From: Reticulitermes lucifugus
Taxonomy: Eukaryota > Arthropoda > Insecta > Blattodea > Rhinotermitidae
Direction of reading: 5' to 3'
NCBI GenBank assembly: GCA_026260175.1
Contig: JAKCWW010000329.1
Span: 11,774 to 75,773, forward strand
DNA: 64,000 bases
Part shown: piece by piece, positions 47,101 through 55,895 of the stretch
How the letters are laid out: each line of letters begins with the position of its first letter
Numbering within the stretch: position 1 is the first letter of the stretch
Translations under genes and position numbers: made by a program
Notes under the pieces: model-generated
Databases searched by the model: none
What the model was told of the DNA's origin: nothing
What the model saw: the letters and a program-made list of their open reading frames with translations, nothing else

Positions 47101-50100
47101 TAGAATTTTGAAGTGGATCCTAGATTTTTGGAACATTTGTGCACCCCTGGTGTAGATTGGTATATGTAAATACCATAATTTTGCGGGGGCCTGATACCTT
47201 CATCGTTAGAGTTGCGAGTAACACATCTTAAATGAACAAAATAAACATACCTGCTAATTTAAGTGCTGTTTCATCTGGTGAAAGATTATACCTTACTGCT
47301 AAAGACAGAATAGGCTGAAGTGATAATGACACTACTATTAATTTTGCCATATCTGATTTTCCATCCTGAAATCAACATGGATATCATTACACAATATACC
47401 ATTCAGTTATTGCGCGTCTTCCTCTCATGCAGCAAATTGTGTCAAAACAGAAGTACCTCTTCTCTATCCAGAGTATGGTTCACTCTTCATCAACATCACA
47501 ATAGTAGGTAAAACTTTAAACAAGCAACAACATTCAAGTTAACAAATTAAAGTATACTCACATATGGAAGTGACAATTCACATCATATCCAAAACCCCTA
47601 CCAAAATCCTTGCACACTGCTTCAAAAGCCATGGCTACCATACATATTAACAACAGAAGGGAGTAAATTCATATCTTTGGGTACTCTCCGTTAGGTCCAC
47701 AGTAGGGAACAGGGAAGTTACATGATTATATACATATATTACTTATTTATTGGCCTAAATATAAAACAAATGCACACTGCCCATCAGTCCATAACCAATT
47801 ACATAATACTATTTAAAAGATGATTCTCCATTCAGCCCTAACATCCACACGTGCCCTGATATTCCACAAGACAAATTAAACAAACCTGTCACCAATGATT
47901 CCCATTTGTTAGGCTCATAAGATAAAACAGTATTGGGCTCAGTCAGCCTATCTTCTTTTACAGTGTGCTGGTACTATAAAAACTGTAATGAGACTCAAAC
48001 CTATAAAGAGCCCTTACAGTAAGAACAACAATCACTCATAACAGTTAATTATCTAAAACAGTGAAACTTTATGGCACAGTAATCATGCATACCTGTCACA
48101 GAATTTGTTGTTTATTTACAGTTACTATACCTATCATCAATCTCCCTCAACTTCACTAAGTTTGGACACAATCAACTTTAACGTTATTTGGATAAAACAC
48201 ATTCCAGCACAACCCCTCATATTTTAATTTGGACACAAACTATTATAAGTGAATGCAACTAGTCACAATGACAGTAAGAATAGAATAAGACAGGCAAAGT
48301 ATGTATAACATAATATTAAGGCACGTTTGCCTTAATATTATGTTATATGTAAGTTATTGAACATACACTGTGTGTTTTGATTTTCTCTGCATCTCCTGTC
48401 TGAATCGTTTCGCATTCTAAGAAGAACTGAGAGAGATATTATCATAAATGTACATAGGTCTTCATGTAAAATACCTGTCATTCTTGTCAGATTTTAATCA
48501 AACTTGAATTCTCTCCACAGATTTTTGAAAAATAATCAAACATCACATTTCATGAAAATTCATCCAGTGGGAGCAGAGTTATTCCATGCAGACAGACAGA
48601 GAGACAAACAGACAGACACGATGAAGCTAACAGTCATTTTTCACAATTTTGCGAATGTGTCTAAAAAGGATGCAATGGTACAAATTCATACATTATGGCA
48701 TGGTACAAACTGCATCAGCCATATTTAGTCTGTCTCCAAACTTTGTTTTTGTCACTGTAAGGGGTTAATTATCTTCTAACTTCAATTTCATTTACTTTCA
48801 AACACTGAAGAAAGACAAATGCAATACACTGGCAAAAACTGTTGACAGACTCTGCATACACACAATGCATGTCGAGAACAATGCCAACACCTACAGTGAA
48901 CCAGACACTTAAAAGAATGCGAAGTACATACAGATTATCCACCACAGTACACATTTCAGGAAAACCAAATTCTTTCTTACCACATATAAAACAATGAAAA
49001 CAATGTCCACTTCATTCAGCCATGTTCACAGAATAACTGCTGCATTACATGCCCAGAAATTAATGCATGATACGGATATGAGCACAGATAAAACCCACTG
49101 CTTCAGTTCAGCACCATCATTTAAAGTTATGGTCTACTGAAATATGCCACTGTGGAGTAGTTCCAATTTTCTTCCAAACTGTTGATACCCATATAAAATA
49201 CCACATCATGTAGCATCCCAGAAGACTGTACACTTGATACTCACAACTGTGAGAACTTCAAATCTCACCAAAGTTTAACTTAGATCTTACCTGAACAAGC
49301 TGCTTCTTTTCTTGAAAAACGTGAATCATTTGCTCTTGGCTCTGCTGAGTAATAAGCACACTCTCAGCTGATGTAATACAGCCACTGCAGGCCAAGCAGT
49401 CAGAGAGAGAAATCTCCACTTTCTTGAGTTTCTGTACCCCACCATCCTATGTTCGACAAAACAGTGTCACAGTTCACATTAAAAAGCTGACCATGACAAT
49501 ATTCTTCACATAATAAACTACACAATAGTGAGTGTCTTCGAAGTTCAACATGTCAACGGTTTCTTTTAACCTTATTTATTGAATGTAATAAAGATGATGA
49601 TGATGATGATGATGACAGTACAGACATTAATACACAACTGCGCATCCTTATCATGTCTGACATTTAATTCCAATCAACTTCACCTCTTTCGTCCATGCTA
49701 TGCTTCTTAAACCTATTCAAACATATTCAAGAAAGAAGTGGACTTAACACTATAAATTAGAAATTTGAATCAACTATAGGTGTATTAAAACATGTCCACT
49801 ATTTCGCGTATTACAAAGTCTAAGGAATACTGTCTTTCAACCATGGTATATCTGAACTGCTGAGATTACTGACGAGGTTAGGTTAAACATTTTTATCCTG
49901 TAGCACGGTTGGAACACAGGCAAAGTAGGCCCACTGCAAAATCTTTAAAATGTATTACGGTAAAGAGCTCAAGTAAAATCTTTCTAATTTTTCTTTACGT
50001 TAAAGAAACACAACCATACCTCTTGAACCTGAATGTAAGAGCCGTCATCTTGTATTTTAATTTTTGCTCCAGTGCTACTCTCTATTTTATCAATCTTCAC

Positions 50101-50256
50101 AGGTTTGATGCATTCCTGTAATTAAAAATTTTCCGTCAGGTTAAAGATGCCCAAAATTGATTTTCAGTCGAAATCACAGCTAAGCTTTACCTGAGACGGC
50201 GCAATGAAGTCATCCAAATCCGTCAGCTGTAGAACACCACTAAAACGAGACGCCAT
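41157..50256 (-). CDS. CIAO3: Cytosolic iron-sulfur assembly component 3 (NARFL/IOP1), 9 exons, complete
   Basis: Minus-strand exons are 50256-50191, 50115-50020, 49446-49291, 47365-47251, 46198-46037, 44479-44231, 42800-42584, 41837-41680 and 41398-41157. All introns are GT-AG with matching phase, giving 486 residues (human 476). The protein is a [FeFe]-hydrogenase-like Fe-S carrier that links the NUBP1/NUBP2 scaffold with the CIA targeting complex (CIAO1/CIAO2B/MMS19) in the cytosol. It begins [18 protein letters not shown]. The N-terminal cluster ligands C24, C71, C74 and C77 ([13 protein letters not shown]) fall at the same numbers as in human. C-terminal cluster ligands C197 (SCPGW), C253 (MPCYD), C404 and C408 (MACPSGCLNGG) are all present. 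It ends NIKW, with the C-terminal Trp as in human. Exon 4 ([17 protein letters not shown]) is the most diverged segment. Several introns carry repeats. Assignment is secure. Confidence 0.97.
42085..42240 (-). mobile_element. LINE L1a 3'-end fragment in a CIAO3 intron
   Basis: The minus strand ends in a tandem of TTAG units (42088-42107), preceded by 'aagaaggactctgctccat', 'gaatttcttaactagctg' and 'ggttccataaaatgc'. These match the terminus at 11780-11880. It is the cleanest tail among the copies, so probably one of the youngest. Confidence 0.75.
43075..43200 (-). repeat. Possible SINE head, tRNA-like
   Basis: On the minus strand 'gtggcaatcagaactagtcc' … 'cctgagttcaaatctcgg' has A-box/B-box spacing. 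No second copy of the following body was found in the window, so this is tentative. Confidence 0.35.
43545..43615. repeat. Foldback family F, short hairpin
   Basis: 'gatttcaggcttccgccaca' is followed by 'gagatctgcgc', a 16-bp spacer with 'atcccagaagag', and 'gcgcagatctc'. The first block and the 'cccagaagagcgc' block are shared with 12402-12480 and 56590-56845. It lies in a CIAO3 intron. Confidence 0.6.
44737..44835 (+). repeat. Dispersed repeat F
   Basis: 'gatcttctgggttatgatac', 'aggtaggtatcagcaattca', then 'gatgcatctcctccaccttc' and 'agggtataagacagatgg'. Same order as in 22766-22895 and 56213-56300. It lies in a CIAO3 intron. Confidence 0.55.
45480..45650 (-). mobile_element. LINE L1a 3'-end fragment in a CIAO3 intron
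   Basis: Diverged minus-strand copy of the same terminus: 'aggatattttttgaatagct', 'cagttctgtaaaatgc' and 'ggttcttgtgaatatgg'. The TTAG tail has been lost or eroded. Confidence 0.6.
48296..48672 (+). repeat. Dispersed repeat D with a perfect hairpin at its start
   Basis: Matches 3820-4352 through 'agaactgagagagatatt', 'cataggtcttcatgtaaaa', 'tgtcagattttaatcaaact', 'ccagtgggagcagagtt', a GACA tandem and a 'gcgaatgtgtct' end. Its first 45 bp form a hairpin (48304-48347), with 20-bp perfect arms and a 4-bp loop, not present in the other copy. It lies in a CIAO3 intron. Confidence 0.65.
49588..49616. repeat. (GAT)n microsatellite
   Basis: About eight GAT units in the second coding intron of CIAO3. 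Confidence 0.85.
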
Positions 50257-50394
50257 AACAATGTTGATGACACAGCCTAGCGCATGCTAGAATTATAGCA
50301 AAATACGATATTAAATTGAAAGCAACATGGAACATTGTAAAAAACAACGGTAGGAAATGTGCATTCAACCGCACAGATGCCCTCCTTTCTTATA

Positions 50395-51870
50395 AACAGT
50401 AAAAAATTAATGGATCCCGAAAACGTGGCTGCTGTTTTTAAAAATTTCTTTCTAACAGTTACTGAAATTTTAAATTTACATCAAGTGGGGAAAGAAGATG
50501 CTATATAGTTTTCAAAAGAACCCTTCCCTGACAATTTTCCTGGTCTTAAAATTATTCTCACCACTGAAACTCAGATAAAAGTAAAATAACTTAACCTCAA
50601 ATCAAAAAACTCATCAGGTTATGATGAAATAACAGGCAAAATTATGAAAACATCCATATCTAAAATTAGTCGCCCATAAAGGTGTATCTGTAATCACTCA
50701 CTATACACAGGTGTTTTCCCTGATTGTATAAGAACCAACACTGGCAAACCACTGTAGAAAAAGGAAGACAAAACTTACATGACAACTTACATTCCTATTG
50801 TACTATTAACGATGTTCGGTACAAAACTTGAATGTGTAATAGGTTAAGGCAACATTTACATGCTAATAACATTTGGTTCCAGAACAATTTGGCTTCAGGA
50901 AAGGGCTATCTACAAACAATGCTGCCTGCAAGCTAAAAGATATTGTATTCAAATCTTGTAACCAAAGAAGGCATGCTGGAGAAGTTTTATGTGAGTCGGT
51001 CAAGGCTTGTGACTATAAATTACAAAATCTTGCTAGGTAAATTACATTTTTATGGCATTCGAGGAAGGTGCAAATTGGTTTGGATCCTATCCAACAGTAA
51101 ACAAAATGTTGAAATAAAATCATGTAATGGTTTTTGAATTTTTTCTCAGAATGGGGAACAATAAAACACGGAGCTCCCAAAGGGTCAATTCTAGAATCCT
51201 TACTTTTCATCTCACACATAAATGACCTCATGCAGGAAAACATACCCTATTAGAAATCATAATATTTACATGTGGCATTTGTGTCATGACTTCTATTCAA
51301 ATATTGAAGATTTCTCTTCAGCATCAAAATTTGTCCTAGCTCCCACAAGTAAATGGTTACTGCCAATTACTTGTCTGTGAATCTAGATTGAAGAAATATA
51401 ATAAAATGTATTACAATAATTCTCCTCAGTATCCACTAAAAGAGTCTGTAAATGCAAAATTACTTGGTTTACAAAGTGACAACTACCTGAAATTTGTTAG
51501 AATTTTGGTTGGTGCAAAACCTAGAAATTCATGTAGAGGTCTGTTGAAGAGATTAGCGATTTTGCCTGATCCATGTGAATACATATTTTCCTTAATGAGA
51601 TTCATTGTAAATAACCAAGAAAAAAAAAAATTCAGCTGTACATGGTTTTAATATAAGGAACCAAGACCATCTTCATAGACCAACTACCAAACTGCTGTGT
51701 TAATCAGAAAAAATATGTAACATGCTGGCACCAAAATATACAACATCTTACCACACAGACTCATTATTGATGAAGCTGATTTTAAAGCAGCATTAAGAAG
51801 ATACTGAAATACACAATCCTTGAATTCTCTTGATGAAGTTCTGATGTTTAACAATGACCCATAATCCTAT
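50395..51870 (+). mobile_element. Jockey-like LINE, broken and internally deleted
   Basis: Reverse transcriptase blocks can be read in order across frames: SNKSSGYDEITGKIMK (fingers), a YIPI segment, a GLSTNNAACKL segment, KLHFYGIRGRCK, and KHGAPKGSILESLLF with HINDL (palm, before the FADD box). The FADD segment is missing. The sequence resumes near 51430 with NAKLLGLQSDNYLK, GAKPRNSCRGLLK and EYIFSLMRFIVNNQE, the thumb region of Jockey-type elements. So an internal deletion removed the catalytic aspartates and several stops are present. The 5' side starts about 140 bp upstream of the CIAO3 start codon, in divergent direction. Confidence 0.8.
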
Positions 51871-51965
51871 TACCAGCTGTATATATTCTTGTACTCTGTA
51901 TTTTGTATTTGTGTAACATATTTCACATCACTGCTTTCTCTAAATTTTGGATATATGGAATACAT

Positions 51966-51967
<2 letters not shown>

Positions 51968-52003
<36 letters not shown>
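51968..52003. repeat. (GT)n microsatellite
   Basis: About sixteen GT units followed by a short GC-alternating stretch. It lies just beyond the LINE. Confidence 0.9.
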
Positions 52004-52009
<6 letters not shown>

Positions 52010-52177
52010 CGCATAGATTTATATGTACATATGTATGTATATGTATGTATTTACATATGCATGTATATTTTAGTGTCAGACCTGGTGATGCACTTGAATA
52101 GACACCAGGCTTTAAAGGCGTAAAGAACACGCAATGTGAATTACTGAAAGAGCTTAAATTTTCAGGATTAATAACGG

Positions 52178-52438
52178 TCTTTGGCCGATCCCAGTGACCG
52201 TGCGGTCTAAAGCGTGGGTATACGGCCGCTTGCTTGCTGGGATTGCGGGTTCGAATTCCGCCGGGGACATGGATGTCTGTCTCTTGTGACTGTTGTGTTG
52301 TCAGGTAGAGGTCTTTGCGACGTGCCGATCACCCATCCAGAGGAGTCCTACAGAGTGTGGTGTGTCTGAGTGTTATCGAGGAACCTCATAGACGGGGCCT
52401 AGACTCACTAGGGCTGTCGAGCCATGGAGAGAGAGGGA
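52178..52438 (+). repeat. SINE-B, full length
   Basis: A tRNA-derived head ('gatcccagtgaccgtgcggt' A-box region, 'gggttcgaattccg' B box) is followed by a body with 'acatggatgtctgtctcttg', 'gacgtgccgatcacccatcc' and 'tagggctgtcgagccatgg'. It ends in a (GA)n tail (52425-52463). A second copy lies at 55150-55492. The well-kept head and tail suggest a fairly young copy. Confidence 0.8.
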
Positions 52439-52463
52439 GAGAGAGAGATAGAGAGAGAGAGAA

Positions 52464-53304
52464 GAAATAATGGCTTATACAAAATCATGGGCTTACTTTA
52501 CACTTTATTTATTTATTTAATATTTTAATTTTCCCAGTATTTGTTTTTAGCCCCAGGCATCCATCAGTTCTCTTTATGGTGTAATAATTTATATGGCAAT
52601 TCTCTAAGAAATCAGCCAGGTAGCAATCGCAAGATTTTACAGTCAATGCTGGCTTGAAAAATAATACGTGCTCCGCAAATCGGGAGGACTCGTAGAAGTC
52701 AAGACCCTTGGACTAAGTACACCTTAAGATGTCCCTGGCTATTCTTATCCTCACCCTCAAATTCACTTCCCATCGAAACGTATGTCCGCATTTCACTTTC
52801 TGTGACGACATACCGAATTGCATGCGGCATCCATATGCAATACAGTGTAGTGGACGTAATAACCAGGTAATACTACTAATAATAATGTTCATAGTACATG
52901 ACACACTAATTACGTCGTGTGCTTGACAATCGTGATGCAAACGTAAAAACTGGGTCACCCTGGTTTAATAGCAAACACTGAGTACTATCAGACCAAGACA
53001 ATATCACGCTCCAAATTTTTTCTAACGAATGTCACACGTCAAACATCCGAGACATCCCAAGCACAACTCACTAAAGTACAATATGCCTAGCTTTTGCTTA
53101 GATCAATGAATTCTAGACTAAGGACGCTGTTACATAAAAACTCTTTAAGAAGTAAGATTGGGAAGATAGTATTGACTTGATTCTGGAGAAGATTTGAACA
53201 TGATAATTATGTGACACATTCTATATCCAATGGTTGTATGGCCTGTTGATTTAGATCTGCTTGAAGATGAAATAAATTGAAATTGAAATTGTATGGCAGT
53301 GCGG
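52464..53304. other. No gene seen
   Basis: Open frames at 52713-52958 on both strands overlap and have no recognisable domain. I noticed no repeat. Confidence 0.4.
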
Positions 53305-53610
53305 AGATCCGGAATAGCTCAGTCAGTATAGTGACTACGCTAAGGGCTGATAGACGCGAGGAATCGTGGTTTGATATCCGACCGGGGAAAGAGATTTATC
53401 TCTGCTCCATAGCGTCCAGTCCGGCTCCGGGGCCCACCCAGCCTTTATTCAACAGCTAGCGGGGTTCCTTTCCAGGGGGGGGGGTAAGGCTGCCGGGACG
53501 TAAAGCTGACCATTCACCTCCATCTACTGATAAAGTTAAGAAGGAATGGAACTATACCTCTATTCCCCCTATATGCCTTCATGGCGAGTATAAGGGAATA
53601 TTTACCATTT
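53305..53610 (+). repeat. SINE-A, full length
   Basis: A head ('ccggaatagctcagtcagta', 'gaatcgtggtttgatatccg'), a body ('ccggggcccacccagccttt', 'gctgccgggacgtaaagct', 'cacctccatctactgat') and the terminal 'tatatgccttcatggcgag' follow the family order. Flanking duplications are not clear. Confidence 0.8.
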
Positions 53611-53689
53611 TACAATATTACGTCCAGTCTGCTTATCATTTCCAACTTCCTTGATATTCCACATTGTTGACACCGTGCATCTTCGTCAT

Positions 53690-53948
53690 ATTAATTTAAG
53701 TTTTTTAGACCAACTGATGCACCATTAAAACCACTTTTTATTGTAGCTTTATTAAAATTGTTAAAATTATACCCCTATACGTGTTTCGATCCTGGGATCA
53801 TCGTCAGGGGGTAGCTTTAAAAAAAAAACCCTGACGATGATCCGAGGATCGAAACACGTGTAGGGGTATAATTTTAATAATTTTAATAAAGCTACAATAA
53901 AAAGTGGTTTTAATGGTGCATCAGTTGGTCTAAAAAATTTAATTTAAT
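53690..53948. repeat. Long near-perfect palindrome (~119-bp arms)
   Basis: The left arm (about 53690-53810) and right arm (about 53829-53948) are reverse complements with only a handful of differences. They include 'gaccaactgatgcaccatta', 'ccactttttattgtagcttt', 'atacccctatacgtgtttcg' and 'gatcatcgtcaggg', separated by an ~18-bp A-rich spacer. Either a foldback element or a tail-to-tail double insertion. No coding content. Confidence 0.9.
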
Positions 53949-54410
53949 ATTTCCTTAATATTTGTTTACTTCTTTTACCTTCTTCTCATTTAGCATTAGA
54001 TCTGTTCCTTTTTCACTTCGTATTGTCTCGTGAAGTTACGCCCACTAATCACCTACGGGACCTCATATATGCAACTTTCATTCTTCTTTTACCCCCTTTT
54101 CCCTTCTTCTCACGTTACACTAACAAAACCTAAACTTAGCTTAGTGCCAAGCTCTTATATTGTACAGTCGCAACAGAACTTCTACTCTATTTAATTTTAA
54201 AACATTATTCCATTTAGTCAATTACACAGAATCGTAACAGAGTCGGGGCCATCCAGGCCGAGCCGGTGCTTCTTCGAGTGCCGTGGCATTCTTTTAAAAG
54301 ACAATAATTTCTTATAGGCAGCTTGTGTTAATTTCAGACTGCTTTGTTTGAGGCGGGAGCGACATTCTTTTAAAGTATTTAAATTTCTGAACTGTTTATT
54401 GTTGCATTCC

Positions 54411-55007
54411 TAGGGTTCTATTAATACTTCTAAGGGAAACCGGGACATTTTCAGAAATTAATGCTAAAAACCTAGCACATTTGGGGGAAAAAAGGGACAA
54501 ATTTTAAAAATTGGATTTTTCACAGAAAAACTGCCTTTCATACATACGCAAGTGCTTTAAGACCACTGTAAAAGACCTTTTGCAAGTGTGATCAACACTA
54601 AATGGAACCAAAAGTAAAACTGTGCAATTGCAAAGCAATATTAAATGGCATTAGAAAGGAAGACTGTTAGCACACAGAATCAGTGGCACTTTTCTGTGGA
54701 AGATTCACAAAATCTGCTGTTTATCGTCACTTACGGGCTACAGTTTCACAACATTGCCAACATTACCAAGAAAAAGCCTAATCGATTTCCACCAGCAGAC
54801 GTACGAAACCAAAGATAACAAATATTGAACTCGCTAACCATCGATGTAGAATATGGATAAATTACATTATTGCAGCGATGTGAATGAAAAGTCTACCAAA
54901 TCAAAATGCGAGACATTTGGTCATCTCGAAAAAAAGTTCTCGGGACACCGAGACATTTCTCTTTAAAACGGGACACCCTGGGAAAAACGGGACGAATGGG
55001 AACCCTA
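54411..55007. mobile_element. Non-autonomous hAT element (597 bp) with perfect 8-bp TSD
   Basis: The termini TAGGGTTCTATTAATAC and, reverse-complemented, TAGGGTTCCCATTCGTC are inverted. Subterminal 'accgggac' and 'aaacgggac' motifs recur near both ends. The flanks TGCATTCC at 54403-54410 and 55008-55015 are identical, the 8-bp duplication expected of hAT transposition. The interior has no long frame or transposase motif. Confidence 0.85.
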
Positions 55008-55149
55008 TGCATTCCGCATTTAAGAGCTTACGCCTGACGCTACCATCAAATAACAACTGCCTCACACCACGATTCTTGTTCATTTATTTCAACCTGTAAC
55101 ACATTTCTAGACGTCTCGGCACTTTTACTCTGAGAACTTAAATAACTAC

Positions 55150-55492
55150 CATTATGCACCTCTATGGCTCGACAGCCCCTTGGGGGCCTAGGCCGCCTCA
55201 TTTCGAGGCTTCACGATCACACTCNNNNNNNNNNNNNNNNNNNNNNNNNNNNNNNNNNNNNNNNNNNNNNNNNNNNNNNNNNNNNNNNNNNNNNNNNNNN
55301 NNNNNNNNNNNNNNNNNNNNNNNNNNNNNNNNNNNNNNNNNNNNNNNNNNNNNNNNNNNNNNNNNNNNNNNNNNNNCCTTACAACAAACAACACAAACAT
55401 CCATGCCCCCGGTGGGATTCGAACCCACGATCCTAGTAATGAGCGGCCGAAGACCCACGCCTTAGACCGCACGGCCACTGGGATCGGCTATG
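55150..55492 (-). repeat. SINE-B copy containing the assembly gap
   Basis: The minus-strand head ('gccgatcccagtggccgtgc', 'gtgggttcgaatcccaccgg') lies to the right of the gap. The terminal 'agggg-ctgtcgagccat' block (55155-55185) lies to its left. So the N run replaces the middle of a SINE-B. Confidence 0.75.
55225..55376. other. Assembly gap, 152 N
   Basis: A run of N inside a SINE-B. By comparison with the copy at 52178-52438, which is ~260 bp, the true missing sequence is likely near this size. Confidence 0.98.
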
Positions 55493-55895
55493 TACCTCTA
55501 TACTGAACTTGTATTCCATATCTTCAGTTAAATGATATGAAGAACAGAACGGCTACCTGTGTTGAGCAGAAACCCAATGGAAACCAAAAAAATGTTGAGA
55601 TCCCATATCTTTAAGTTTTCTTCACAAACACTTTTTACACACATGCGTGCATCTGAACATGGCGCCAGAAACATGTCCGTTCAATGGATTATTCCCACCA
55701 ACTTTCACGTCGCCTCTCTCGCGAGGCGGGGCACCACTTATGCAACGTGCTGAAACAGGAAGTACGGCGCTAAGTGTTGTACTACTCTTCACATTCGCTC
55801 CTCTTCTGGAGTGAAGAGAACATCCTGGTGGGGAACAGGGGACAATTGGGTCGCTATTCGTTCGGAACTGAGGCAGTTGCATCCGAGCTGTTCAG

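Noticed and set aside
52190-52262. Possible functional tRNA gene
   Set aside because: It has A and B boxes, but a second copy with the same downstream body at 55150-55492 shows it is the head of a SINE.
55154-55478. Four open frames of ~90-100 codons across the N run
   Set aside because: They exist only because the unknown bases contain no stops; not genes.
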